Shown here: one piece after another, positions 56,389 to 64,000 of the stretch | Position numbering within the stretch: position 1 is the stretch's first letter | Layout of the letters: every line of letters begins with the position of its first letter | Source of the DNA: Kitasatospora phosalacinea | GTDB taxonomy: Bacteria; Actinomycetota; Actinomycetes; Streptomycetales; Streptomycetaceae | DNA: 64,000 nucleotides | Assembly (NCBI RefSeq): GCF_000716545.1 | Contig: NZ_JNWZ01000023.1 | Span: 1 to 64,000 of the forward strand | Reading direction: 5' to 3' | Made by a program: the position numbers and the translations under genes | The notes under the pieces: model-generated | The model's database searches: none | What the model was told of the DNA's origin: nothing | The model's input: only the letters and a program-made list of their open reading frames with translations

Positions 56389-59300
56389 TCAGTCGACCGG
56401 GGGCGGGGTCTTGGCCGGGGTGCGGTCCAGGGACTCCAGGGCGAGGCGGACGGCGGTCTCCAGTTGGGGGTCGCGGCCGGCCGCCCAGTCGTGCGGGGCG
56501 ATCGGGACTTCGACGTCGGGGGTGACGCCCCGGTTCTCCAGGTGCCAGCCGTAGCCCTCGACCCAGTACGAGTACTTGGGCTGGGTGACCAGCGTCCCGT
56601 CGACCAGGGTGTACCTGCTGTCGATGCCGATGACGCCGCCCCAGGTCCGGGTGCCGACCACCGGGCCGATGCCCAGGGCCTGGATCGCGGCGTTGACGAT
56701 GTCGCCGTCGGAGCCGGAGAACTCGTCGGCCAGCGCGACCACCGGGCCGCGCGGGGCGTCGCCGGGGTACGGGTCGGGGTGGGCGAGGTCGCGGCCGTGG
56801 TTCCAGCCGACGATCCGGCGGGCCAGCTTCTCGACGATCAGCTGGGAGGTGTGGCCGCCCCGGTTCTCCCGCAGGTCGAGGACGACGCCCTCCAGGGACA
56901 TCTCGAACCGCAGGTCGCGGTGGAGCTGCGCCCAGCCCGCGCTCTGCATGTCGGGGACGTGCAGGTAGCCGAGCCGCCCGCCGGACAGTTCGCGGACGGC
57001 GGCCCGCCGCCCGGCGACCCAGTCGTGGTAGCGCAGCGCCTCCTCGTCGTCGAGCGGCACCACGACGGGGTGGCGCTCGCCGCCGTCCTTGCCGCCGACG
57101 GTGAGCTCGACCGGCTGGTCGGCGGTGCCGGCCAGCAGCGGGGCGGGGCCGCTGACCGGGTCGACCGGGCGGCCGTTGACGGCCAGGACCGCGTCCCCCG
57201 GCCGGATCGCCGCGCCGGGCGCGGCCAGCGGGGAGCGGGCCCGCGGGTCGGAGGACTCGCCGGGCAGCACCCGGGCCACCCGCCACACCTCGCCGTCGCG
57301 CACCAGGTCCGCGCCGAGCAGGCCCTGCCGCCGGGCGGCCTCGGTGCCGCGGCCGGGCGGCAGCACGTACGCGTGCGAGGTGCCGAGCTCGCCGACCGTC
57401 TCCCAGAGCAGGTCGACCAGGTCGGAGCGGCTGCCGAGGTGCTCGACCAGCGGCCGGTACCTGGCCAGGACGCCGGCCCAGTCGACGCCGCCCAGGTCGG
57501 CGCGCCAGAAGTTGTCCCGCATCAGGCGGCCGTTCTCGTCGAACATCTGCCGCCACTCGGCGGCCGGGTCGACGGTGACCCGGACCCGGTCCAGGCCGAC
57601 CTCGGCCTCCTCGTCCTCGCCGGCCTTCTGGTCGGCGGGCACGATCCGCAGCGAACCGTCCTCCAGCACCGCCAGCCGGGTGCCGTCGCCGCTGACCGCG
57701 AACGCGTCGACGCCGGTGAGCAGCTCCTCCGCCCGGCGCTTCCCCAGGTCGAACCGCTCCAGCGCGGTGCGGGCCGGCTCGTCGTCCAACGAGGCGGCGC
57801 TGTCGCCGAGTTCACCGCCGAGCGGGTACCTGGTCCACAGCACCCCGTCCTTCGCGGCGCGCAGCACCCCGAACCGCCCGGCCTCCACCGGGAACGGCAC
57901 GATCCGGTCGGCGATGCCCTCCAGGTCGACCCGGGTGCCGGGCACCGCGGCGTCCTTCTCGCCCTCCTTGGGCTCCTCCTCGCCGCCGGCCGGCCGCCCG
58001 CCGCGCTGCGGGCCGAACGGCGACGGGGTCTCGGCGGCCAGCGTCAGCAGGTACGGGCGGGTGCCGCCGGGGAAGGACAGGTCGAAGGCGTGCTGGTCGT
58101 ACACCGGGTCGAAGCTGCGCACCGAGAGGAACGCCAGGTGCTTGCCGTCGGCGGTGAAGGCCGGCGAGTAGTCGTGGAAGCGCTGCGGGGTGGCCTCGCT
58201 GACGGTGCGCGAGGTCAGGTCGGCGATCATGATCTGCCGCAGCGACCACGGGCCGAGCACCGGCTGCGACCAGGCCAGCCACGCCGAGTCCGGGCTGAAC
58301 ACCAGCCCGGAGACCTCGCCGTCGGCGCTGTGCGCCAGCTCGTTCACGGCGCCGTCGCTGAGCGCCACCAGCAGCACCCGGCCGTCGTGCGAGGCTACCG
58401 CGAGCTGCCGCCCGTCCGGCGAGACCACCAGCGCGCGCACCCGCCCGAGCCGGCCGGCCGCCAGCCGGCGGCGCTCCGGGCCCAGCACCGCCGGGGCGTA
58501 CTCCAGTGCGTCGTCGCCCTCGGCGTCGGTGACCCACACCGCGCCCTGCGCGTCGTCCTCGCCGGGGACCACCCGGGCCAGCCGGCCGCGCGCACCGGGC
58601 GTCTCGTCCAGCACCCGGGCCGGGCCCTCCCGGTGGGTCACCCAGTGCACGGTGCCGCGCACCACCACGGCCGCGGCCCGGCCGGTGCGGTCCGGGGCGG
58701 CGCTCTCCACCTGCCCGGCGGCGGGCGTCGGGTGCGGACGGCGCCGGGTGCGCGGCCCGGCCGGGCGCACGTCCAGCCGGCGCGGCTCAGCACCGTCCAG
58801 GCCGTCCAGCAGCCACAGTTCGCCGGCGCTCTGCCAGATCACCCGGGTGCCGTCGGTGGACGCCTGCCGGGCGTAGAACCCGCTGTCCGCCGGGCCGTGC
58901 GCCCGCAGGTCGGAGCCGTCCGGGAGGCTGGAGTACAGCCGCCCGGTGCCCTCGTGGTCGGAGAGGAACGCGACCCGGTCGCCGACCCACATCGGACACT
59001 CCAACTGCCCGTCCAGGTCGGCGTGCAGGCGCTCGAACCGGGCCGCGCCGATCCACAGCTTCCCGGCCCGCCCGCCCCGGTAGCGCTTCCAGTGCGCGGC
59101 CTCCCGGTTGTGCGTCCCCAGCAGCACCCGCCCGCCGCCGGTGCCCTCCGGCACCGGTTCGAACGCCAGCGAGCCGATCGGCCCGTACGGCAGCCGCGTC
59201 GGCTCCCCGCCGTCCAGCGGCACCGCGAACGCCCAGGTCCGCCGGATCGTCTCCTGCCCGGCGGTGGTGATCGCGACCGGCCGCCCGTCCGCGCTCCACC

Positions 59301-59586
59301 CCACCAGCGCGGTGTGCGGGCTCCCCCAGTACGTCAGCCGCCGCGCCGCGCCGCCCTCCACCGGCCCGACGTGCACCTCGGGCGCGCCGTCCCGGGTCGA
59401 CGCCCAGGCCAGCGACCGCCCGTCCGGCGAGAACCGCACCGCCCCCACCGGCACCTGGTCCGCCGTCACCCGCCAGGCCCGCCCGCCCGTCACGGGCGCC
59501 AGCCAGACGTCGTCCTCGGCGACGAAGGCCACGAGATCGCCGTGCAGGTGGGGGTGGCGCAGGTAGCCGCGCGTAGATTCGGTCAT
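56389..59586 (-). CDS. Tricorn protease homologue
   Basis: A 1065-residue cytoplasmic peptidase expected to degrade peptides released by the proteasome and other ATP-dependent proteases. The first ~600 residues form beta-propeller blades (GYLRHPHLHGDLVAFVAEDD, VGAVRFSPDGRSLAWASTRD, HLAFLSVRSFDPVYDQHAFD). A PDZ domain lies around residues 770-870 (AAIRPGDAVLAVNGRPVDPV), then an S41 peptidase core (GGRLGYLHVPDMQSAGWAQL, EGVVLDLRENRGGHTSQLIV) and EFSGSDGDIVNAAIQALG with the probable nucleophilic Ser. No frameshift is seen. Confidence 0.94.
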   Translation of the reverse strand: MTESTRGYLRHPHLHGDLVAFVAEDDVWLAPVTGGRAWRVTADQVPVGAVRFSPDGRSLAWASTRDGAPEVHVGPVEGGAARRLTYWGSPHTALVGWSADGRPVAITTAGQETIRRTWAFAVPLDGGEPTRLPYGPIGSLAFEPVPEGTGGGRVLLGTHNREAAHWKRYRGGRAGKLWIGAARFERLHADLDGQLECPMWVGDRVAFLSDHEGTGRLYSSLPDGSDLRAHGPADSGFYARQASTDGTRVIWQSAGELWLLDGLDGAEPRRLDVRPAGPRTRRRPHPTPAAGQVESAAPDRTGRAAAVVVRGTVHWVTHREGPARVLDETPGARGRLARVVPGEDDAQGAVWVTDAEGDDALEYAPAVLGPERRRLAAGRLGRVRALVVSPDGRQLAVASHDGRVLLVALSDGAVNELAHSADGEVSGLVFSPDSAWLAWSQPVLGPWSLRQIMIADLTSRTVSEATPQRFHDYSPAFTADGKHLAFLSVRSFDPVYDQHAFDLSFPGGTRPYLLTLAAETPSPFGPQRGGRPAGGEEEPKEGEKDAAVPGTRVDLEGIADRIVPFPVEAGRFGVLRAAKDGVLWTRYPLGGELGDSAASLDDEPARTALERFDLGKRRAEELLTGVDAFAVSGDGTRLAVLEDGSLRIVPADQKAGEDEEAEVGLDRVRVTVDPAAEWRQMFDENGRLMRDNFWRADLGGVDWAGVLARYRPLVEHLGSRSDLVDLLWETVGELGTSHAYVLPPGRGTEAARRQGLLGADLVRDGEVWRVARVLPGESSDPRARSPLAAPGAAIRPGDAVLAVNGRPVDPVSGPAPLLAGTADQPVELTVGGKDGGERHPVVVPLDDEEALRYHDWVAGRRAAVRELSGGRLGYLHVPDMQSAGWAQLHRDLRFEMSLEGVVLDLRENRGGHTSQLIVEKLARRIVGWNHGRDLAHPDPYPGDAPRGPVVALADEFSGSDGDIVNAAIQALGIGPVVGTRTWGGVIGIDSRYTLVDGTLVTQPKYSYWVEGYGWHLENRGVTPDVEVPIAPHDWAAGRDPQLETAVRLALESLDRTPAKTPPPVD

Positions 59587-59679
59587 CCCGCCAGCCTAGG
59601 ACGCGGAGCCCGCGATCCGTCAGAGGTTGCGGGAGTACGCAGCCGGACCGCGGCGGCCCCGGCGCCCCGCTCCCGCTCG

Positions 59680-60423
59680 CTACCCCCAGCGCCCCGTGCG
59701 TCCCAGCAGGAGCGAGCCGGCCGCGACGCCCGCCGTGGAGGTGCGCAGGACGGAGGGGCCGAGCCGGTACGGAGCGGCGCCGGCCTCGGCGAAGGCGGCG
59801 ATCTCGTCCGGGGAGACGCCCCCCTCGGGCCCGACCACCAGGACGATCTCGCCGTCGGCGGGCAGCCGCGCGGTGGCCAGCGGCAGCGACCCCTCCTCGT
59901 GCAGGACGGCCGCGAAGTCCGCGGCGGCCAGCAGCGGCAGCAGCTGCCGGGTGGTCACCGCGTCCCGGACCTCGGGGAAGCGCAGCCGCCGCGACTGCTT
60001 GCCGGCCTCGCGGGCGGTGGCCCGCCACTTGGCGAGCGCCTTGGCGCCGCGCTCGCCCTTCCACTGGGTGATGCAGCGGGAGGCGGCCCAGGGGACGATC
60101 GCGTCGATGCCCGCCTCGGTCATGGTCTCGACGGCGAGTTCGCCGCGCTCGCCCTTGGGGAGGGCCTGGACGACGGTGATCCGGGGCGCCGGGGCGGGCT
60201 CCTCGCGGACGGCGGCGACCAGGACGTCCAGGGCGTCCTTGCCGTGCAGCGCGGCGACGGTGCCGTCCGCGCCGCGGCCGCGGCCGTCGGCGAGGGTGAG
60301 CGCCTCGCCGGGTCCGAGGCGTTTGACGGCGACGGCGTGCCGGCCCTCGGGGCCGTCGAGGCGGACGGTCGTGCCGGGGGCGGCCCCCGTCAGGTCGTCG
60401 ACGACGAACACCGGTGCGGTCAT
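59680..60423 (-). CDS. rsmE: 16S rRNA (uracil1498-N3)-methyltransferase
   Basis: A 247-residue SPOUT-class methyltransferase acting on 16S rRNA U1498. The N-terminal PUA-like part reads TVRLDGPEGRHAVAVKRLGP; the knotted cofactor site is EIVLVVGPEGGVSPDEIAAF and YRLGPSVLRTSTAGVAAGS. It lies downstream of dnaJ, as is common in bacteria, but a strong terminator sits between them here. Confidence 0.95.
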   Translation of the reverse strand: MTAPVFVVDDLTGAAPGTTVRLDGPEGRHAVAVKRLGPGEALTLADGRGRGADGTVAALHGKDALDVLVAAVREEPAPAPRITVVQALPKGERGELAVETMTEAGIDAIVPWAASRCITQWKGERGAKALAKWRATAREAGKQSRRLRFPEVRDAVTTRQLLPLLAAADFAAVLHEEGSLPLATARLPADGEIVLVVGPEGGVSPDEIAAFAEAGAAPYRLGPSVLRTSTAGVAAGSLLLGRTGRWG

Positions 60424-60461
60424 CGGTACAGCAGTCCTCTCAACGGGAACCCATCGGGGCG

Positions 60462-60510
60462 AAAAACGAGCCGGGAGCGGCGGGGCACTGCCCCTCGCCG
60501 CTCCCGGCTC
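60462..60510 (-). terminator. Intrinsic terminator after dnaJ
   Basis: A perfect 15-bp stem (60468-60482 with 60496-60510), read on the minus strand, is followed at once by a five-T tract. It is the most complete rho-independent terminator in the window and separates dnaJ from rsmE. Confidence 0.92.
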
Positions 60511-60525
60511 CGGGAGGAACGGGTC

Positions 60526-61662
60526 TCACCGGCCGTTGAAGGCGTCCTTCAGCCGGGAGAACAGGCCCTGCTGGCCGGGCGCGAACTGCCCGGAGGGACG
60601 CTCCTCGCCGCGCAGCAGGGCGAGCCGCCGCAGCAGTTCCTCCTGCTCCGGGTCGAGCTTGGTGGGCGTCTGCACCTCGACGTGCACTATCAGGTCGCCC
60701 CGGCCGCCGCCGCGCAGGTGGGTGATGCCGCGGCCGTGCAGCGGGATCGACTGGCCGGACTGGGTGCCGGGCCGGATGTCGACCTCCTCCAGGCCGTCGA
60801 GGGTCTGCAGCGGCACCTGGGTGCCGAGCGACGCGGCGGTCATCGGGATGGTGACGGTGCAGTGCAGGTCGTCGCCGCGCCGCTGGAAGGTCGGGTGGCT
60901 GGTCTCGGCGATCTCGACGTACAGGTCGCCGGCGGGGCCGCCGCCGGGGCCGACCTCGCCCTCGCCGGCCAGCTGGATCCGGGTGCCGTTGTCGACGCCG
61001 GCCGGGATCTTGACGGTGAGGGTGCGGCGGGCGCGGACCCGGCCGTCGCCGGCGCACTCCGGGCAGGGGGTGGGGACGACGGTGCCGAAGCCCTGGCACT
61101 GCGGGCAGGGGCGGGAGGTCATGACCTGGCCCAGGAAGGACCGGGTGACCTGGGAGACCTCGCCCTTGCCGCGACACATGTCGCAGGTCTGCGCGGAGGT
61201 GCCGGGCGCGGCGCCCTCGCCGCTGCAGGTGGTGCAGGTGACGGCGGTGTCGACCTGGAGTTCCTTGGTGGTGCCGAACGCGGCCTCCTCCAGGGTGATC
61301 TCCAGCCGGATCATGGCGTCCTGGCCGCGGCGGGTGCGCGAGCGCGGGCCGCGCTGGCCGGTCGCGGCGCCGAAGAAGGCGTCCATGATGTCGGAGAAGC
61401 CGAACCCGGCCGCACCGGCGCCGAAGCCGCCCCCGCCGCCGCCCGGCGACAGCGGGTCCCCGCCGAGGTCGTAGACCTGGCGCTTCTGCGGATCGGAGAG
61501 CACCTCGTAGGCGGCGTTGATCTCCTTGAACCGCTCCTGCGTCTTCGGGTCCGGGTTGACGTCCGGGTGCAGCTCACGGGCGAGGCGCCGGAACGCCTTC
61601 TTGATCTCGTCCTGCCCCGCGTCGCGTCGGACGCCGAGTACCGCGTAGTAGTCCGTGGCCAC
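60526..61662 (-). CDS. dnaJ: Chaperone protein DnaJ (second, HrcA-linked copy)
   Basis: A 378-residue Hsp40 co-chaperone for DnaK. J domain with the HPD motif ([32 protein letters not shown]), a Gly-rich linker, then four CxxCxGxG-type zinc repeats ([32 protein letters not shown]) and the C-terminal substrate domain. I start at the GTG at 61662, six bases after GGAG, rather than the in-frame TTG before it. It lies 94 bases downstream of hrcA, so it should be under HrcA/CIRCE control, as for streptomycete dnaJ2. Confidence 0.95.
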   Translation of the reverse strand: MATDYYAVLGVRRDAGQDEIKKAFRRLARELHPDVNPDPKTQERFKEINAAYEVLSDPQKRQVYDLGGDPLSPGGGGGGFGAGAAGFGFSDIMDAFFGAATGQRGPRSRTRRGQDAMIRLEITLEEAAFGTTKELQVDTAVTCTTCSGEGAAPGTSAQTCDMCRGKGEVSQVTRSFLGQVMTSRPCPQCQGFGTVVPTPCPECAGDGRVRARRTLTVKIPAGVDNGTRIQLAGEGEVGPGGGPAGDLYVEIAETSHPTFQRRGDDLHCTVTIPMTAASLGTQVPLQTLDGLEEVDIRPGTQSGQSIPLHGRGITHLRGGGRGDLIVHVEVQTPTKLDPEQEELLRRLALLRGEERPSGQFAPGQQGLFSRLKDAFNGR

Positions 61663-61755
61663 CAAATGCTCCGGTTTTTTCCGCCTCTAGAAGTGCCTGC
61701 GACAGCACGCTGCTTGTTGCGCCGTTCCGCTTCCCGCTGCGCCTGCGCCGATCCG

Positions 61756-62829
61756 TTACGACTCCGCCAGGATCTGGCCGACGTACCGTGCCACCGCGCG
61801 CACCGCCCCCATTGTGCCCGGGTAATCCATCCGGGTCGGACCGATCACTCCCAGCTTTGCCACGCTCTGGTCGCCCGAACCGTAACCGACCGAGACCACC
61901 GACGTGGAATTGAGCCCCTCGTAGGCGATCTCGTGGCCGATCCGGACGGTCATCGCCGAGTCGGCCGTCTCACCCAGCAGGCGCAACAGCACCACCTGCT
62001 CCTCCAGGGCCTCCAGGACCGGCCGGATGGTGAGCGGGAAGTCGTGGCCGAAGCGGGTCAGGTTGGCGGTGCCCGCCAGCATGATCCGCTCCTCGTTCTG
62101 TTCGGCCAGCGCCTCGAACAGGACGGTCAGCACGGTGCTGACGGCGGGCCGGTCGGCCGGGTCGAAGCCGGCCGGCAGGTCCTCCAGGACGGTCGGCACC
62201 TCGGGCAGCCGGCAGCCGCCCGCCATGCCGTTGAGCCTGGCCCGCAGGTCTCCGAGCAGGGCCTCGCCGACCGGGGCGGGGCAGTCGACCATCCGCTGTT
62301 CGACCCGGCCGGTGTTGGTGATCAGCACCAGCATCAGCTTGGTCGGGGTGAGCGACACCAGTTCGATGTGCCGCACGGTGGAGCGGGTCAGCGAGGGGTA
62401 CTGGACGACCGCGACCTGCCTGGTCAGCTGGGCGAGCAGCCGCACCGTCCGGGCCACCACGTCGTCCAGGTCGACGGCGCCCTCGAGGAAGTGCCGGATC
62501 GCCCGGCGCTCGGGGGCGGTCATCGGCTTGACCTCGGCGAGCCGGTCGACGAACAGCCGGTAGCCCTTGTCGGTGGGGATCCGGCCCGCACTGGTGTGCG
62601 GCTGGTGGATGTACCCCTCCTCCTCCAGCGCGGCCATGTCGTTGCGGACGGTGGCCGGGGAGACGCCCAGGTTGTGGCGCTCCACCAGGGCCTTGGAGCC
62701 GACCGGCTCCTCGGTGCCCACGTAGTCCTGGACGATCGCCCGGAGCACCGCGAGCCGCCGCTCGTCCAGCGGCCGGGCGGACGGGCGCGTGTCGATGAGT
62801 CGGCCGTCGGGCTTGCTCTCGTCCGGCAT
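61756..62829 (-). CDS. hrcA: Heat-inducible transcription repressor HrcA
   Basis: Represses chaperone genes by binding CIRCE elements. About 357 residues. The N-terminal winged helix reads [20 protein letters not shown] to [20 protein letters not shown]; the GAF-like central domain and C-terminal segment ([40 protein letters not shown]) are intact. The ATG at 62829 has GGAGG nine bases upstream. A CIRCE lies 49 bases before the start, so it is autoregulated and controls the downstream dnaJ. Confidence 0.96.
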   Translation of the reverse strand: MPDESKPDGRLIDTRPSARPLDERRLAVLRAIVQDYVGTEEPVGSKALVERHNLGVSPATVRNDMAALEEEGYIHQPHTSAGRIPTDKGYRLFVDRLAEVKPMTAPERRAIRHFLEGAVDLDDVVARTVRLLAQLTRQVAVVQYPSLTRSTVRHIELVSLTPTKLMLVLITNTGRVEQRMVDCPAPVGEALLGDLRARLNGMAGGCRLPEVPTVLEDLPAGFDPADRPAVSTVLTVLFEALAEQNEERIMLAGTANLTRFGHDFPLTIRPVLEALEEQVVLLRLLGETADSAMTVRIGHEIAYEGLNSTSVVSVGYGSGDQSVAKLGVIGPTRMDYPGTMGAVRAVARYVGQILAES

Positions 62830-62877
62830 GGGCACGCACCTCCGTCGTCGTCCGTCGTCCCGGTGTCCGGTCCGGGA

Positions 62878-62904
62878 CTGGCACTCAACTGGGCAGAGTG
62901 CCAG
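62878..62904 (-). promoter_or_regulatory. CIRCE element (HrcA operator)
   Basis: CTGGCACTC-N9-GAGTGCCAG is a perfect 9-bp inverted repeat with the canonical nine-base spacer (consensus TTAGCACTC-N9-GAGTGCTAA), placed just upstream of hrcA. Confidence 0.93.
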
Positions 62905-63128
62905 AACCGTACCTGCCAGTGTACGGCCCGGGCCTGACCGCAGGAACGGTGCGCCCGCGTGATCCTCGTCCGGAGCGGTCGCGGCGCGCCCGGGCCGCGT
63001 CCCGTTCCGACCGAATTCCCACCGTTTCGGATGGTGCCCGCGGGCCCGCCCGGTGGCAGCATCGAAGACGAGCGGGGCGGACGGCGCGGCGCCCGGGCCG
63101 CCGGTCCGGACGCAGAGGAGGAGCAGCG

Positions 63129-64000
63129 ATGTCGGCGGCACAGCACTCCCGGTTCACCCCAGACCGCGGCCTGACCGGCCGGATGGTCGTCACCATGTTC
63201 CTGATCGGGCTGCTCTACGTGGGCTTCACCGGTCTGCTGATCGTGCTGCTGCGCGGCGCCTGGCCGCTGGTGGTGCTGATCTCCGGCGGCCTGTTCGTCG
63301 CGCAGTTCTGGTTCTCCGACAAGATCACCGAGCGGGCGATGGGCGCCCACCGGGTCACCCCCGAGCAGTACCCGCAGCTGCACGGTGCGGTGGACCGGCT
63401 GTGCGCGCTGGCCGACATGCCCAAGCCCAGGGTCGCGGTGGCCGACAACGACATGCCCAACGCCTTCGCCACCGGCCGCAACCCGCAGAACGCGGTGATC
63501 TGCGTGACCACCGGGCTGCTGCGCCGGCTGGAGCCGGAGGAGCTGGAGGGCGTGCTGGCCCACGAGCTGTCGCACGTCGCGCACCGGGACGTCGCGGTGA
63601 TGACGGTGGCCGGGTTCCTCGGCGTGCTGGCCGGCGCGATGACCAGGATCGCCCTGTACGGCGGGATGATGGGCGGCGGCAACCGCAACAGCAACGACCA
63701 GAACGCGGCGATCGCGATGGTGCTGATCCCGCTGGCCTCGATGGTGGTGTACGCGGTCAGCTTCCTGCTGACCAGGCTGCTGTCGCGCTACCGCGAGCTG
63801 GCCGCCGACCGGGCCGCCGCCCAGCTGACCGGCCGGCCCGCCGCGCTGGCCTCGGCGCTGACCAAGGTGACCGGGCAGATCGCCGCCATCCCGACCAAGG
63901 ACCTGCGGCAGGCCCGGCCGTACAACGCCTTCTACTTCGCCCCGGCGCTGAGCGCCAGGGAGACGGCCTCGCGGCTGGTGTCCACCCACCCGTCGCTGGA
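63129..64000 (+). CDS. htpX: Membrane M48 metalloprotease, HtpX-like (runs off the window)
   Basis: The first ~290 residues of a membrane protease, open to the last base. Two N-terminal hydrophobic segments ([37 protein letters not shown]) are followed by [20 protein letters not shown] and the zinc site [14 protein letters not shown] (HExxH), then two more membrane segments and [17 protein letters not shown], supplying the third ligand Glu. HtpX-type enzymes degrade damaged membrane proteins. The ATG follows GAGGAGGAGC. It is divergent from hrcA but not evidently under the CIRCE. The C-terminus is missing because of the window edge. Confidence 0.92.
   Translation, partial: MSAAQHSRFTPDRGLTGRMVVTMFLIGLLYVGFTGLLIVLLRGAWPLVVLISGGLFVAQFWFSDKITERAMGAHRVTPEQYPQLHGAVDRLCALADMPKPRVAVADNDMPNAFATGRNPQNAVICVTTGLLRRLEPEELEGVLAHELSHVAHRDVAVMTVAGFLGVLAGAMTRIALYGGMMGGGNRNSNDQNAAIAMVLIPLASMVVYAVSFLLTRLLSRYRELAADRAAAQLTGRPAALASALTKVTGQIAAIPTKDLRQARPYNAFYFAPALSARETASRLVSTHPSL

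Noticed and set aside
53710..62937. An open frame of more than 9 kb on the plus strand, opposite the phoH to hrcA genes
   Set aside because: It is antisense to eight well-supported genes. At this GC content stop codons are rare in the frame that mirrors coding bias, and its translation is Gly/Arg/Val-rich with no domain.

Overview
The window is high-GC (roughly 73% by eye) actinobacterial chromosome. Strong third-position GC bias, GTG starts, and the gene neighbourhoods dgt-dnaG-hrdA, znuACB-zur, recO-uppS, hrcA-dnaJ-rsmE and phoH-ybeY-CBS protein-era together indicate a Streptomycetaceae member (Streptomyces or Kitasatospora; the sequence does not decide which). It reads as a conserved core region with small accessory islands, not as a prophage, ICE or biosynthetic cluster.

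Layout. 1-2700: the last residues of an IS110-type transposase, a tRNA-Ile2(CAU), a possible remnant protein, a secreted trypsin-like lipoprotein and two tandem tRNA-Asn genes. 3000-6400: a YtxH-like protein, an FGGY sugar kinase and glutamate decarboxylase. 6400-11030 (minus): dgt, dnaG and an HrdA-type sigma factor. 11100-13150: an ArsR-type regulator and MFS exporter behind two perfect 18-bp palindromes. 13260-20470: a sirohydrochlorin chelatase, a 923-residue HTH/Sel1-repeat protein, and nirBD behind a candidate GlnR site. 20540-25550: a GDSL lipoprotein, a PAC2 protein, a GNAT, a regulator/membrane-protein pair and a secreted RNase Sa-type nuclease. 25820-33150: ppdK, dusB and a histidine kinase/response regulator/DUF4097 operon. 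33280-37730: poorly characterised genes, including a NADAR protein. 37850-42980: glyS and the Zur-controlled zinc uptake operon. 43060-50090: uppS, recO, a TerB-like protein, leuA with leader-peptide attenuator, an emfourin-like protease inhibitor, an alpha/beta hydrolase and era. 50170-64000: small membrane proteins, a cytidine-deaminase-like protein lacking the zinc ligands, a CNNM/CBS protein, ybeY, phoH, RNase Z, HIT, tricorn protease, rsmE, dnaJ, hrcA with CIRCE, and an M48 protease cut by the window edge.

How the parts work together. Nitrite assimilation is coherent: NirB/NirD need siroheme, and a siroheme-type chelatase sits close by. Zinc homeostasis is self-contained: substrate protein, ATPase, permease and repressor are co-directional, with two Zur boxes across the first promoter. 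The minus-strand run from 62900 to 48400 gathers protein quality control and RNA maturation. Regulatory DNA is unusually legible: CIRCE, Zur boxes, a GlnR-like site, a leu attenuator, twin palindromes before the ArsR gene and two large inverted repeats in the 33150-33280 divergent promoter.

I found no clear new multi-gene defence or biosynthetic system. The best leads are the HTH-Sel1 protein, the divergently controlled orphan gene pair at 33282-34765, the coiled-coil/helical-repeat protein at 36034-37734, the zinc-less deaminase homologue and the emfourin without a neighbouring protease. All functions are read from motifs and remembered family features; no database search was run.
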